A DNA stretch of 64,000 nt from Pectobacterium actinidiae (GTDB lineage: Bacteria; Pseudomonadota; Gammaproteobacteria; Enterobacterales; Enterobacteriaceae), in NCBI RefSeq assembly GCF_000803315.1, contig NZ_JRMH01000002.1:558001-622000 (forward strand), written 5' to 3'. Position numbers and translations under genes: made by a program. The notes under the pieces were generated by a model. That model was given only the letters and a program-made list of their open reading frames with translations, had not been told where the DNA came from and did not search any database. This document shows positions 8,996 through 22,699 of the stretch, piece by piece. Position 1 is the stretch's first letter. Each line of letters opens with the position of its first letter.

Positions 8996-11230
8996 ATGAA
9001 ACGTTGTTCTTCACAAAAATGTGATTCATTACGGAAACACCGTTCTTCACGCCTCGCAGCCGTCGCGTTGACGAATGCATTACTCTTTAGCTTTAGTACA
9101 CACGCTGCGACAGAATCAACGCCTGTCTGGCACGGCATCGCCTTTGGTCAATCAACAGACGTAAACTTTTCATCCAACGTTCTGCCGGAAAAAATTGGTG
9201 TTAACGACGTCACCATTAACGGCAAGAAATTAGCGCCGGGGGATAACGCTGATTTATCCGCCCCCATCACGATCGAGAGTCGTGGCGGAAAGATTGCCAA
9301 CACCCATGACGGTCTGACGTTCTTCTATACGCAGCTGCCTGCGAATGTGAATTTTACGCTTCAGTCTGATATTACCGTAGAGCAGTTTGGGCCAGAAAAC
9401 GGCGCCAAGCCTGCGGCTCAGGAAGGAGCAGGGATTCTGGTACGCGATATTATCGGCGTACCGCGTCAGGAACCGCTGAAAGAAGGGTATGAAGAATTCC
9501 CTGCGGCATCCAACATGGTGATGAACGCCATCATGACGCAGGATAAAAAGTCTCATACCGAAATCAAACTACAGGCGATTTTGCGTAATGGCGTCACGCA
9601 ACCGTGGGGAAATGCGGGCGCGAAAATTACCAAAACCAGCTATCAGGAAAACGTTAATCTGGAGCAAACACCGACGTTCCGCCTGAAACTGGAACGCACC
9701 AACGACGGCTTTATTACCTCTTACGCGCCGAAAGGCACAGATAACTGGGTATCAAAAGAAGTCAAAGGCGCAGACGTCGTCACCAAGCTGGATAAAGACC
9801 ACTACTACGTCGGTTTCTTTGCCTCCCGTAACGCCAAAATCACCGTCAGCAATGCACAGTTGACCACGACGCCAGCGCAAACCAAAGCCTCACCGGAATT
9901 TAAAGCCAAGGCTTATGATCCTTTGCTCCAGGTGATGTCGTCACCTAAAACCACCAGCGAACACTATGTGGTTCAGGCCAGAGCCAATTACGATGGCACG
10001 ATCGCGGTGTCGCAAAACGGTCAGCAACTGGGTGATACCAAACCGGTTAAAGCGGGAGAAACCTTATCTCTGCCCGCGAAAATTGCCGGTAACGGTGCTG
10101 AGTTCAAGATAGCTTACCAGCCCGCAGAAGGGGATGATAAAGCGGTAAAAGAGAGCACATTCAAGGTTGAAAGAGTGGCTTACGCAGACGCCAAAAATCT
10201 GTATGTTTCGCCACAAGGCACAGCCAGCAATGACGGCAGTAAAAATGCACCTATCGATTTAGCCAGTGCCGTCGCCGCTCTGCCTGCTGGTGGTACTATC
10301 TGGCTCAACGATGGCGATTACAGCGCGGCTGAAATCCCTGTCAGTGCCAGCGGCCAGCCAAAAACCGTCAAGAACCTGTTTGCCGTCGGCAATAAAGCCG
10401 TCATTCATGGCCTGCAACTGAAAGCCAGCCACTGGCATGTCAAAGGGATTGAAATCACAGAGAAACCGTTCCGTATCGAGGGAAGCTATAACACCATCGA
10501 ACGCGTTCTGGCGCACCACGCTGACGATACCGGTATTCAGGTGACCTCAACGGCCGATGTAGGTAGACCACTGTGGGCTAGCCATAACCTGATTCTGAAT
10601 TCAGAATCTCACAGCAATCAGGATCCAGGCAAAATTAACGCCGACGGTTTCGCGGTGAAAATGCGTGTGGGTGAAGGCAACGTGATCCGCGGTGCGTTCT
10701 CGCACAACAACATCGATGACGGTTTCGACCTGTTTAACAAAATTGAAGACGGCGCAAATGGCGTTGTGGTGATCGAGAATTCAATTGCCATGAACAACAC
10801 CAGCAACGGCTTCAAAATGGGTGGTGAAGGCCAGCCAGTGGCGCATCAGGTTAAACACAGCATTGCTGTGGGTAACAAACTTGATGGTTTCACTGACAAC
10901 TTCAACCCTGGCGCATTGATCGTTGAAGATAACATCGCGTTAGATAACGAACGCTTTAACTTTATTTTCCGTCCAAGCCCTTACTCTGGCGCGGAAAAAC
11001 AAGGTGTCTTCAAGCATAACATTTCGCTGAAAACCAAAGCGGGTAAATATGATGATGCGGTTGTCGGCAGTATCGATAACACCAACTATTTCATCAAAGG
11101 TGATCGTTCAGTGAACGCACAAGGTAAGGAAATCGCGGTAAATAACTTCGTATCCGTTACCGTTCCTGAAACGTTTACGCGTGATGCCAAAGGCAATCTG
11201 GTACTTGGCGATTTCCTGAAGAAAAAATAA
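8996..11230 (+). CDS. pelX: Family PL9 exopolygalacturonate lyase (PelX-like)
   Basis: Degrades polygalacturonate (pectin) by beta-elimination. The family assignment is to polysaccharide lyase family 9, resembling Dickeya PelX, a periplasmic exo-enzyme releasing unsaturated digalacturonate. The 744-residue protein has a long N-region signal peptide (cleavage near residue 37, THA-ATES). An N-terminal region of about 360 residues contains a beta-sandwich-like section. The parallel beta-helix starts with YVSPQGTASNDGSKNAPI (about residue 402). Putative calcium and catalytic residues lie in NADGFAVKM (about 548; Lys as candidate base) and DDGFDLFNK (about 574). A GAAGGAG ribosome binding site precedes the ATG. 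It is monocistronic, with a KdgR box upstream. Confidence 0.92.
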   Translation: MKRCSSQKCDSLRKHRSSRLAAVALTNALLFSFSTHAATESTPVWHGIAFGQSTDVNFSSNVLPEKIGVNDVTINGKKLAPGDNADLSAPITIESRGGKIANTHDGLTFFYTQLPANVNFTLQSDITVEQFGPENGAKPAAQEGAGILVRDIIGVPRQEPLKEGYEEFPAASNMVMNAIMTQDKKSHTEIKLQAILRNGVTQPWGNAGAKITKTSYQENVNLEQTPTFRLKLERTNDGFITSYAPKGTDNWVSKEVKGADVVTKLDKDHYYVGFFASRNAKITVSNAQLTTTPAQTKASPEFKAKAYDPLLQVMSSPKTTSEHYVVQARANYDGTIAVSQNGQQLGDTKPVKAGETLSLPAKIAGNGAEFKIAYQPAEGDDKAVKESTFKVERVAYADAKNLYVSPQGTASNDGSKNAPIDLASAVAALPAGGTIWLNDGDYSAAEIPVSASGQPKTVKNLFAVGNKAVIHGLQLKASHWHVKGIEITEKPFRIEGSYNTIERVLAHHADDTGIQVTSTADVGRPLWASHNLILNSESHSNQDPGKINADGFAVKMRVGEGNVIRGAFSHNNIDDGFDLFNKIEDGANGVVVIENSIAMNNTSNGFKMGGEGQPVAHQVKHSIAVGNKLDGFTDNFNPGALIVEDNIALDNERFNFIFRPSPYSGAEKQGVFKHNISLKTKAGKYDDAVVGSIDNTNYFIKGDRSVNAQGKEIAVNNFVSVTVPETFTRDAKGNLVLGDFLKKK

Positions 11231-11231
11231 G

Positions 11232-11257
11232 TCTGTGCAGAAAGCATCACAGATTTT
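11232..11257 (+). terminator. Weak pelX terminator
   Basis: TCTGTG / CACAGA stem (6 bp, 10-base loop) followed by TTTT, immediately after the pelX stop. The stem is short and the loop long, so efficiency is doubtful. Confidence 0.4.
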
Positions 11258-11284
11258 GCCGTTATCCGGCGTAAAAAATTATAC

Positions 11285-11530
11285 AGCGGTGATCATGAGC
11301 ACCGAGTGAGCGGCATGGATGCCGAGAAAGTCAGTGCCGCGTCGGGAACGCGTCACTGACGGCTCGAAGAGTGATCATGAACGCCGATGGCACCGCGTAG
11401 CGGCATAATTTAGCCGGAAGCCTGGGTTCGCAGGGCGGCGGCGACTGAGCGTCCCTGCGTCGGGCGCGTGCTACGGAGTAGCATGAAAATAACGGGATTA
11501 TCGCGCACGAAACCGTCTCTTAGTCTGCAT
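11285..11530. repeat. Structured GC-rich intergenic element, possible dispersed repeat
   Basis: The 350-base gap between pelX and the atp terminator holds no gene but contains a chain of hairpins. These are GTCAGTG/CACTGAC (11330-11360), CCGC-GTA-GCGG, CGCAGGG/CCCTGCG (11429-11459) and TGCTAC-GGA-GTAGCA (11469-11483). A 10-base direct repeat GTGATCATGA occurs at 11289-11298 and 11371-11380. The composition differs from the AT-rich gaps elsewhere. It looks like a composite of enterobacterial palindromic repeats; copy number elsewhere is unknown. Confidence 0.55.
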
Positions 11531-11591
11531 AAAAATGTCACTAAGAGGCGAATCTGTGAAGGCAGGGAAGGGGCACAACCTTAAATACAAA

Positions 11592-11621
11592 AAGGCCAGT
11601 CAGTGTGAACTGACTGGCCTT
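11592..11621 (-). terminator. atp operon terminator
   Basis: Perfect 13-bp stem AAGGCCAGTCAGT / ACTGACTGGCCTT with a GTGA loop, followed on the minus strand by TTTTTG. It lies 21 bases after the atpC stop. Confidence 0.95.
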
Positions 11622-11642
11622 CAATTATTGCAAGCTTATCTG

Positions 11643-12062
11643 TTACATCGCTTTTCTGGTCAGCTCGATAACACGCAGCTTCGCAATCGCTTTAGTCAGC
11701 TCTGCGGAAGCCTGAGCATAATCCACATCGCCATGCGAATTGCGGATATGATCTTCGGCCTTGCGTTTCGCTTCCAGCGCACGTGCTTCATCCAGATCCT
11801 GCCCACGGATAGCGGTATCAGACAGTACGGTGACTATGTTTGGCTGCACCTCAAGGATGCCACCAGAAAGATAAATATATTCTTCCTCACCGTGCTGCTT
11901 AACGATACGAACCATACCAGGCTTAATGGCAGTAAGCAGAGGGGCATGTCCCGGATAAATACCCAGTTCGCCTTCGCTCCCCGTTACCTGGATCTTCTGC
12001 ACCAGACCGGAGAACATTTGCTGTTCTGCACTCACGACATCCAGATGGTAAGTCATAGCCAT
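11643..12062 (-). CDS. atpC: ATP synthase epsilon subunit AtpC
   Basis: Epsilon subunit of the F1 central stalk; couples rotation to catalysis and can inhibit ATP hydrolysis. 139 residues (E. coli 139). The N-terminal beta-sandwich starts [19 protein letters not shown]. The C-terminal helical hairpin begins around residue 90 ([18 protein letters not shown]). Last gene of the atp operon, 19 bases after atpD and followed by a strong terminator. Confidence 0.97.
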   Translation of the reverse strand: MAMTYHLDVVSAEQQMFSGLVQKIQVTGSEGELGIYPGHAPLLTAIKPGMVRIVKQHGEEEYIYLSGGILEVQPNIVTVLSDTAIRGQDLDEARALEAKRKAEDHIRNSHGDVDYAQASAELTKAIAKLRVIELTRKAM

Positions 12063-12081
12063 GTCACCCTCCTACAAGGCG

Positions 12082-14375
<2,294 letters not shown>

Positions 14376-14427
14376 CTTTGCTTCTCCTCAAAGCCTTGCG
14401 GCCTGCTTTACAGCAGGCCACCGGGCG

Positions 14428-15969
14428 TTACCAGGACTGGGTTGCCTTAAAAGTATCGAGGATGCCTTTAAACTTGCCCTCGATCTCATCGTTATAAGCG
14501 CCAGTCTGGTCGATTTGTTGCAGAAGTTCGCCATGCTCACGGTCAGCATAAGCCAACAGTGCCGCTTCGAAGCTACCGACTTTCGACAGCTCAACATCTT
14601 CCAGATAACCACGTTCCGCCGCAAACAGAACCAGAGACTGTTGTGCGACAGACATCGGCGCATACTGTTTCTGCTTCAACAGCTCGGTCACTTTCTGACC
14701 GTGGCTCAACTGCTTACGGGTTGCATCATCAAGATCGGAAGCGAACTGAGAGAACGCTGCCAGTTCACGATACTGTGCCAGTGCGGTACGAATACCACCA
14801 GACAGTTTCTTCATGATCTTGGTCTGTGCTGCACCACCCACACGGGATACGGAGATCCCTGGGTTAACCGCAGGACGAATACCGGCGTTAAACAGGTTGG
14901 ATTCCAGGAAGATCTGACCATCGGTAATAGAAATTACGTTGGTCGGAACGAACGCAGAAACGTCACCCGCTTGCGTTTCGATGATCGGCAGAGCAGTCAA
15001 CGAACCGGTTTTCCCTTTCACTTCACCCTTGGTGAATGCTTCAACGTAATCGGCGTTAACACGCGATGCACGCTCCAGCAAACGGGAGTGGAGATAGAAA
15101 ACGTCACCAGGATAAGCTTCACGACCTGGCGGACGACGGAGCAGCAGAGAAATCTGACGATAAGCAACGGCCTGTTTAGACAGGTCATCATAAATAATCA
15201 GCGCATCTTCACCACGGTCGCGGAAGTACTCGCCCATAGCACAACCGGCATACGGTGCCAGATATTGCAGAGCAGCAGATTCGGACGCAGTAGCAACGAC
15301 AACAATGGTGTTTTCCAGTGCGCCATGCTCTTCCAGTTTACGTACCACGTTAGAAATCGTGGAGGCTTTCTGGCCGATAGCGACGTACACACATTTGATG
15401 CCGGAATCACGCTGGTTGATGATGGCGTCGATGGCCAGTGCGGTTTTACCCGTCTGACGGTCACCGATAATCAGCTCACGCTGACCACGACCGATTGGAA
15501 TCATGGCGTCAACAGACTTATAGCCCGTTTGTACTGGCTCATCAACGGACTGACGTTCGATTACGCCAGGCGCAATCGCTTCAACCGCAGAGAAACCGTC
15601 ATGATCCAGTGCGCCTTTACCGTCAATCGGTGCGCCCAGTGTGTTGACCACACGACCCAGCAGGCCACGACCAACCGGAACTTCAAGAATACGGCCGGTG
15701 CATTTTACTTTCATGCCTTCAGCCAGATCCGCATACGGCCCCATGACAACCGCACCAACGGAGTCGCGCTCCAGGTTCAGTGCGATCGCATAACGGTTAC
15801 CCGGCAGAGAAATCATCTCTCCCTGCATCACGTCTGCCAGACCGTGGACGCGGATGATTCCGTCACTGACGGAAACAATAGTACCTTCATTGTGAGCTTC
15901 GCTCACCACATTGAACTGAGCAATGCGCTGCTTGATCAGTTCGCTGATTTCGGTGGAATTCAGTTGCAT
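14428..15969 (-). CDS. atpA: ATP synthase alpha subunit AtpA
   Basis: Non-catalytic nucleotide-binding subunit of F1. 513 residues, as in E. coli. P-loop GDRQTGKT lies near residue 169; the arginine finger lies in the SRVGGAAQ region near residue 375. The N-terminal helix [16 protein letters not shown] binds delta. A very long antisense frame covers it but has no coding support. Twelve bases downstream of atpH. Confidence 0.98.
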   Translation of the reverse strand: MQLNSTEISELIKQRIAQFNVVSEAHNEGTIVSVSDGIIRVHGLADVMQGEMISLPGNRYAIALNLERDSVGAVVMGPYADLAEGMKVKCTGRILEVPVGRGLLGRVVNTLGAPIDGKGALDHDGFSAVEAIAPGVIERQSVDEPVQTGYKSVDAMIPIGRGQRELIIGDRQTGKTALAIDAIINQRDSGIKCVYVAIGQKASTISNVVRKLEEHGALENTIVVVATASESAALQYLAPYAGCAMGEYFRDRGEDALIIYDDLSKQAVAYRQISLLLRRPPGREAYPGDVFYLHSRLLERASRVNADYVEAFTKGEVKGKTGSLTALPIIETQAGDVSAFVPTNVISITDGQIFLESNLFNAGIRPAVNPGISVSRVGGAAQTKIMKKLSGGIRTALAQYRELAAFSQFASDLDDATRKQLSHGQKVTELLKQKQYAPMSVAQQSLVLFAAERGYLEDVELSKVGSFEAALLAYADREHGELLQQIDQTGAYNDEIEGKFKGILDTFKATQSW

Positions 15970-15981
15970 GCTCCAGTCCCC

Positions 15982-16515
15982 TTAAGACTGCAAGACGTCT
16001 GCCAGACGTTCCAGACGACCGCGAATGCTGCCATCTATCACCATATCGCCCGCGCGAATAACCACGCCGGCCATGACAGACTTATCAATTTTGCAATTCA
16101 GCTTCACTTTGCGTGACAGACGTTTTTCCATAGCGGCGGCAATCTTTGACAACTGCTGCTCACTCAACGTGTTGGCAGAAATCACATCGACGTCAACCGT
16201 CGATTCCAGTGCTGCCCGCAGTTGAATAAATTGTTCCAGTACTTCAGGAAGCACTGGTAAACGTCCGTTCTCGGCCATCACCCTAATCAGGTTCTGACCG
16301 GCTTCATCAAGTTGATCACCACAAACGGCAATAAATGTTTTCGCCAGCTCAATCGGTGCAACCGCACCAGAAAGCAGCTCGGCAATTTGCTCATTGCGCG
16401 CTACTTCGGCTGAAAACGCCAGCATGTTCTGCCAGCGATCCAAGGCCTGATTCTCAACCGCAAAGTCAAAAGCTGCTTTGGCGTAGGGGCGAGCTACCGT
16501 GACAAATTCAGACAT
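15982..16515 (-). CDS. atpH: ATP synthase delta subunit AtpH
   Basis: Delta subunit that links the peripheral stalk (b dimer) to the top of F1. 177 residues (E. coli 177). The N-terminal helical bundle begins [19 protein letters not shown]; the C-terminal region contains [20 protein letters not shown]. It lies 14 bases after atpF in the operon. Confidence 0.97.
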   Translation of the reverse strand: MSEFVTVARPYAKAAFDFAVENQALDRWQNMLAFSAEVARNEQIAELLSGAVAPIELAKTFIAVCGDQLDEAGQNLIRVMAENGRLPVLPEVLEQFIQLRAALESTVDVDVISANTLSEQQLSKIAAAMEKRLSRKVKLNCKIDKSVMAGVVIRAGDMVIDGSIRGRLERLADVLQS

Positions 16516-16529
16516 CAGCCCCTCCCTCC

Positions 16530-17000
16530 TTACAGTTCAGCGACCAGTTTATCAACGATGTCGCTGTTAGCAGCTTCATCCACGGAACGTTCAATAATTT
16601 TCTCGGCACCGGCAATCGCCAATACGGCAACTTGCTTACGCAGCTCTTCACGAGCACGTTTACGTTCGGCTTCGATTTCAGCCTGCGCCTGCGCCACAAT
16701 CTTGTTACGTTCAGCTTCCGCTTCAGCTTTCGCCTCATCCAGGATCTGAGCACGGCGTTTGTTCGCCTGCTCGATGATAACCTGAGCATCCGCTTTGGCT
16801 TTCTTCAGTTGATCTGTCGCATTGGCCTGAGCCAAGTTCAAATCTTTTTTGGCACGTTCAGCAGAAGCCAAACCGTCAGCAATTTCTTTCTGACGTTTCT
16901 CGATGGCTGCCATCATCGGCGGCCATACATACTTCATGCAGAACCAGACAAACAGGACGAACGCAATGGCCTGGCCGAGGATTGTTGCATTAATATTCAC
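16530..17000 (-). CDS. atpF: ATP synthase b subunit AtpF
   Basis: Peripheral stalk subunit of Fo, active as a dimer. 156 residues (E. coli 156). One N-terminal membrane helix ([20 protein letters not shown]) is followed by a long charged helix with coiled-coil character, rich in Ala, Lys, Glu and Arg. Start ATG at 17000, preceded by the 63-base atpE-atpF gap. Confidence 0.97.
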   Translation of the reverse strand: MNINATILGQAIAFVLFVWFCMKYVWPPMMAAIEKRQKEIADGLASAERAKKDLNLAQANATDQLKKAKADAQVIIEQANKRRAQILDEAKAEAEAERNKIVAQAQAEIEAERKRAREELRKQVAVLAIAGAEKIIERSVDEAANSDIVDKLVAEL

Positions 17001-17063
17001 AGCACAATGCCTCTTTCAAAGTTAAATAAGTTGATGTTTTAACCTCAGCAGAAAACATTCTGC

Positions 17064-17321
<258 letters not shown>

Positions 17322-17352
17322 TCAGTTAAAAACGTTATTTGTTGAAAGAAAA

Positions 17353-18559
<1,207 letters not shown>

Positions 18560-18652
18560 GACGTTTGCTCTCTCCGTACCTTTTCAGAGGTATACCGAAT
18601 GACGTATAAAACTGCCTTTACACCACTGAGTCAAGCAGCAAAAAACGAGCAA

Positions 18653-18680
18653 ATTATACGGGTCATACCTGCGAATTCAA
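18653..18680 (-). promoter_or_regulatory. Probable sigma-70 promoter of the atp operon
   Basis: On the minus strand, TTGAAT and TATAAT are separated by 16 bases and lie about 95 bases upstream of the atpI start. A second, weaker TTGACT lies closer to the gene. The position fits the main atp promoter. Confidence 0.7.
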
Positions 18681-18794
18681 TCGATAAGTAGCGAAAAGGT
18701 GAACAATTATTTAAATTTCTTTCTGAAGCCCCGTTTTTACTAACAATCATTCCTGATCATGTCTGGTGTAATTAATTTCTAAAGGCCTCTAATC

Positions 18795-18810
18795 TGTGAT
18801 GTGACTCACA
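18795..18810. promoter_or_regulatory. CRP-type palindrome upstream of atpI
   Basis: TGTGATGTGACTCACA matches the CRP consensus TGTGA-N6-TCACA exactly. It sits in the 624-base rsmG-atpI gap, about 140 bases upstream of the proposed atp promoter. The rest of this gap (18811-19183) is very AT-rich with homopolymer runs and no convincing gene; near rsmG it contains the hairpin GCCACC/GGTGGC (19114-19134). Confidence 0.65.
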
Positions 18811-19183
18811 TAAAAGGCTTTACGACTATTTATAACAGAACGTGTTTTTTTTTGTCTTTAGCAAAACAAGCTATTTATTTTATTTAACTTCAATAAGTTA
18901 CAAAAACACCCATTCAAAAAACACCACAAACAACGTTTCAACCGACTATTGACATTATTGATATCGTTTTTTTACTCAATTAACACAAAAATAACTAAAT
19001 TTTGATGCCGATGATTTATTTTCGCTCGTTATTATTCAGTGCGAAAGCAAAAGGGCAACGCTGAAAAAACGAAGATGTAAAATTTCAGTGATCGCGATGC
19101 GTTCTGAAACCACGCCACCGATAGGTGAGGTGGCAATCCTGACACGCAATATTTAGTTATGATTTTTTTGATAAAAAACAAAA

Positions 19184-19804
19184 TTAGTTTGGTTTAAGCA
19201 CAACCAAGTGGCGCTCACCTTCCAGATCGGGAACAGATAAGCGAACGACCTGATCTAATAGGACACCTTGTGGCAAGGATGACAATTCATCCTCAGGAAG
19301 TACGCCTTTTAGCGCATAAAACCGGCCTGTTGGTCTGGCCGGAAGATGGCTACACCAGCTAATCATGTCCTGCAAAGAAGCAAATGCCCGGCTAATTACG
19401 CCATCAAAAGGCGGCTCTGCTGGAAATTCCTCAACGCGGCTCTGCACTGGCGTAATATTTTCAAGCTGTAGTTCATGCTGTACCTGACGCAGGAAGCGTA
19501 CACGCTTACCCAGGCTATCCAGCAAGGTAAAATGCGACTCAGGGCGAACGATCGCCAATGGAATTCCTGGCAATCCAGGCCCCGTACCTACATCGATAAA
19601 ACGCTGTCCGTGTAAATGTGGCTCAACCACGATACTGTCCATGATGTGGCGGACAAGCATTTGCTGCGGATCGCGTACCGACGTCAGGTTATAAGCTTTG
19701 TTCCACTTATTAAGCATGTCAACATACTGTATCAGAAGATTTTTTTGCTTATCTGAAATCACAATGCCTGCCGCGTTTAGCAGATTATCGAGTGTGTTGC
19801 GCAC
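19184..19804 (-). CDS. rsmG: 16S rRNA m7G527 methyltransferase RsmG
   Basis: SAM-dependent methyltransferase (former GidB) that modifies G527 in the 16S rRNA 530 loop; its loss gives low-level streptomycin resistance. 206 residues (E. coli 207). The SAM-binding motif is [17 protein letters not shown] near residue 69, with SRAFASL later. It follows mnmG after 82 bases containing a terminator-like hairpin. Confidence 0.96.
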   Translation of the reverse strand: MRNTLDNLLNAAGIVISDKQKNLLIQYVDMLNKWNKAYNLTSVRDPQQMLVRHIMDSIVVEPHLHGQRFIDVGTGPGLPGIPLAIVRPESHFTLLDSLGKRVRFLRQVQHELQLENITPVQSRVEEFPAEPPFDGVISRAFASLQDMISWCSHLPARPTGRFYALKGVLPEDELSSLPQGVLLDQVVRLSVPDLEGERHLVVLKPN

Positions 19805-19842
19805 AATAAGATCCCGATGATAAATATGAAGTTAATAATAAA

Positions 19843-19864
19843 AATAGCCGGAGAACCGGCTATT
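19843..19864 (-). terminator. Hairpin between mnmG and rsmG
   Basis: AATAGCCGG / CCGGCTATT stem with an AGAA loop, followed on the minus strand by TTTTATTATT. It is a probable intrinsic terminator or attenuator that separates mnmG from rsmG expression. Confidence 0.8.
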
Positions 19865-19886
19865 TAGGGGATAAGTTTACCGTAAA

Positions 19887-21776
19887 TCAGGCGCTGCGGC
19901 GCAGCAGACCCTGTTTTTTAAGCCAGATCAGCAGAATGGAGATCGCCGCAGGCGTAATGCCAGAAATTCGTGAAGCCTGACCGATAGACGAAGGTTTATG
20001 ATCGTTCAGCTTGGCAATAACCTCATTGGACAATCCACTCACCTGTTTGTAATCCAGATCGGCAGGCAGCAGTGCGTTTTCATTGCGCTGCTGTTTTTCA
20101 ATTTCATCCTGCTGACGAGCAATATACCCTTCGTATTTGACCTGAATTTCAACCTGTTCAGCAGCCTGCTCGTCAGTTAATCCCGGGGCAAACAGCGGTA
20201 GTGCAGTAAGCTGAACGTAATCGACTTCTGGGCGACGCAACAGTTCTTCACCATTCGCTTCACGGGACAACGGCGTCTTCAGCAGTGAGTTAATTTGCTC
20301 TAACTGCTCAGATTGCGGGTGAACGTGAATGTCACGCAGGCGCTGGCGCTCTTTTTCAATGTTCTCAAGCTTCTCATTGAAACGCGCCCAGCGATGATCG
20401 TCGACCATTCCCAGCTCACGACCCATTTCCGTCAAACGCAGATCGGCGTTATCTTCGCGCAGCATCAGGCGATATTCAGCGCGCGACGTAAACATACGGT
20501 AGGGTTCTTTCGTACCCAGTGTACAGAGATCGTCAACCAGCACACCGAGATAGGCCTGATCGCGACGTGGTGACCAGCCTTCCTTATCGGCAGCTAATCG
20601 AGCCGCATTCAGCCCTGCCAGCATGCCCTGTGCTGCGGCTTCTTCATAACCCGTTGTCCCGTTGATCTGTCCCGCAAAGAACAGACCATGAATAAATTTG
20701 TTTTCCAGAGTAGGTTTCAGATCGCGAGGATCGAAGAAATCGTACTCAATCGCATAGCCAGGACGAACGATACGCGCATTTTCCATCCCTGCCATTGACC
20801 GAACAATCTGCCACTGGACATCAAATGGCAAACTGGTTGAGATCCCGTTAGGATAAATTTCGTTGCTGGTCAGACCTTCAGGTTCAAGAAAGATCTGATG
20901 CGTATTTCGATCGGCAAAGCGCATGACCTTGTCTTCGATCGATGGGCAATAGCGTGGGCCGATCCCTTCGATGATCCCGGCATACATTGGGCTGCGATCC
21001 AGATTATTACGGATCACATCATGGGTCTTCTCGTTGGTATGCGTGATGTAGCACGGCATTTGTGCTGGATGCTGGCTTGCATTACCCAGGAATGAGAAAA
21101 CCGGCATCGGGTTGTCACCGTGCTGTTGGGCCAGCACGCTAAAATCGATAGTTCGGGCATCAATACGTGGCGGAGTACCGGTTTTCAGGCGGTTGACGCG
21201 CAGAGGCAGCTCACGCAGGCGACGCGCAAGTGGAATAGAAGGCGGATCGCCTGCACGTCCACCACTGTAGTTATCCAGCCCAATGTGAATTTTGCCGTCG
21301 AGGAAAGTGCCGACCGTTAATACAACAGCTTTCGCACGAAATTTTAGTCCCATCTGGGTAACGGCACCGACGACACGATCGTTTTCCACAATCAGATCGT
21401 CAACAGCCTGCTGGAAGATCATCAGGTTTGGCTGATTCTCCAGCGCGGTGCGAACAGCCTGACGATAGAGCACGCGATCCGCTTGTGCGCGCGTTGCTCT
21501 GACCGCAGGGCCTTTACTGCTGTTTAGTATCCTAAACTGTATACCTGCCTGATCGACGGCACGCGCCATCAACCCTCCCATGGCATCGATCTCTTTAACC
21601 AGATGGCCTTTTCCAATACCGCCAATCGCCGGGTTACAAGACATTTGTCCCAGCGTATCAATATTGTGTGTGAGTAAAAGCGTCTGTTGGCCCATTCGGG
21701 CAGAAGCCATCGCAGCTTCTGTTCCGGCATGACCGCCACCGATCACGATGACGTCAAATGGATCTGGATAAAACAT
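19887..21776 (-). CDS. mnmG: tRNA uridine-5-carboxymethylaminomethyl modification enzyme MnmG
   Basis: FAD-dependent subunit (former GidA) that, with MnmE, installs cmnm5 on U34 of certain tRNAs. 629 residues (E. coli 629). The N-terminal dinucleotide-binding motif is [12 protein letters not shown] (residues 11-22), and the conserved [21 protein letters not shown] block follows. It flanks oriC on its left and reads away from it. In E. coli, transcription of this gene affects origin firing. Confidence 0.97.
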   Translation of the reverse strand: MFYPDPFDVIVIGGGHAGTEAAMASARMGQQTLLLTHNIDTLGQMSCNPAIGGIGKGHLVKEIDAMGGLMARAVDQAGIQFRILNSSKGPAVRATRAQADRVLYRQAVRTALENQPNLMIFQQAVDDLIVENDRVVGAVTQMGLKFRAKAVVLTVGTFLDGKIHIGLDNYSGGRAGDPPSIPLARRLRELPLRVNRLKTGTPPRIDARTIDFSVLAQQHGDNPMPVFSFLGNASQHPAQMPCYITHTNEKTHDVIRNNLDRSPMYAGIIEGIGPRYCPSIEDKVMRFADRNTHQIFLEPEGLTSNEIYPNGISTSLPFDVQWQIVRSMAGMENARIVRPGYAIEYDFFDPRDLKPTLENKFIHGLFFAGQINGTTGYEEAAAQGMLAGLNAARLAADKEGWSPRRDQAYLGVLVDDLCTLGTKEPYRMFTSRAEYRLMLREDNADLRLTEMGRELGMVDDHRWARFNEKLENIEKERQRLRDIHVHPQSEQLEQINSLLKTPLSREANGEELLRRPEVDYVQLTALPLFAPGLTDEQAAEQVEIQVKYEGYIARQQDEIEKQQRNENALLPADLDYKQVSGLSNEVIAKLNDHKPSSIGQASRISGITPAAISILLIWLKKQGLLRRSA

Positions 21777-21876
21777 GGTACTGCTCCTCGCATTATCGCG
21801 AATGATGAGTGGCGAACGATCGTTATTTGCCCTGGGGTGGGGATTCTACTCAACTTTGAGCCAACGACCAAGTCCG

Positions 21877-22145
21877 TTGGATCCTCGTTAATTAAAGAAA
21901 GATCTTTTTATTTAAAGATCTCTTTATTAGATCTCTTATTAGGATCGTCATGTTGTGTGGATAAGTGATTATTCATATTAAAGATCAAGAGAATGCCGTT
22001 GATCCTTACCTGTGAATGATCGGTGATCCTGGACAGTATAAGCTGGGATCTTTATGCGGGTTTATGCACAGGACAAAAAACATACTCGGGTTGTTATTGG
22101 GATAACTACGGCTTTTACACCTGAATTAAGCATAGTTATCCACAT
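21877..22145. other. oriC: Chromosomal replication origin oriC
   Basis: Lies between mnmG and mioC as in E. coli. Three AT-rich 13-mers occur in series: GATCTTTTTATTT (21901-21913), GATCTCTTTATTA (21917-21929) and GATCTCTTATTAG (21930-21942). DnaA boxes are R1 TGTGGATAA (21956-21964), M-type TGTGAATGA (22011-22019), R2 TTATGCACA (22062-22070), R3-like TTGGGATAA (22097-22105) and R4 TTATCCACA (22136-22144). About ten GATC Dam/SeqA sites lie in the first 170 bases. The order and spacing match the enterobacterial origin. Confidence 0.97.
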
Positions 22146-22166
22146 TCAACTGCCGAATATTTCATC

Positions 22167-22610
22167 TTATTTGAGTAAATTAACCCACGATCCTAGCCAT
22201 TCTTCCGCTGGATCTTCTGGAATCTGATGCTGAGTGATGTCGATCTCGAGGACTTCACCGATCCGTTTAGCCCCTAATTGAGCCAGTACACGATCCGCTG
22301 TTTGGATCGCGCCACAGAACGTGTCGTATTCTTTACTCCCGATCCCCACCGCACCGAAACTCACCTGAGAAAGATCGGGCTTTTGCTGTTCCAACTGTTC
22401 AAACAGCGCTTTCAGGTTGTCAGGGAACTCCCCAGCACCGTGCGTAGAGGTCACCACCAGCCATATACCGCTTTCAGGCAGCGCATCAAGCGTAGGGCCA
22501 TGCAGAATTTCAGTGGAAAAATCATCCTTCTCCAGCAGTTCGGCCAAATGTTCTGCAACATATTCGGCGCTGCCAAGGGTACTGCCACTGATCAAGGTAA
22601 TGTCTGCCAT
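22167..22610 (-). CDS. mioC: Flavodoxin-like protein MioC
   Basis: FMN-binding electron-transfer protein of the flavodoxin family; in E. coli it supports biotin synthase in vitro. I chose the ATG at 22610 (MADITLISGSTLGSAEYVAEH), giving 147 residues as in E. coli; a longer frame adds ten residues without homology. FMN-binding elements are SGSTLG (8-13), STHGAGEFPDN near 54 and GIGSKEYDTFCGA near 85. It reads into oriC from the right, so its transcription may affect initiation. A DnaA box lies upstream. Confidence 0.95.
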   Translation of the reverse strand: MADITLISGSTLGSAEYVAEHLAELLEKDDFSTEILHGPTLDALPESGIWLVVTSTHGAGEFPDNLKALFEQLEQQKPDLSQVSFGAVGIGSKEYDTFCGAIQTADRVLAQLGAKRIGEVLEIDITQHQIPEDPAEEWLGSWVNLLK

Positions 22611-22669
22611 AGCGATCCCATCTGATAAAAGACGGGACATTGTACGCTGTGATCTGGCTGGGATCTACC

Positions 22670-22678
22670 TGTGGATAA
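22670..22678 (-). promoter_or_regulatory. DnaA box upstream of mioC
   Basis: TGTGGATAA on the plus strand (perfect TTATCCACA on the minus strand), 60 bases before the mioC start. In E. coli DnaA represses mioC through boxes at its promoter, so the same is likely here. Confidence 0.85.
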
Positions 22679-22699
22679 TATGGGTATAGGAAAAAAGCA

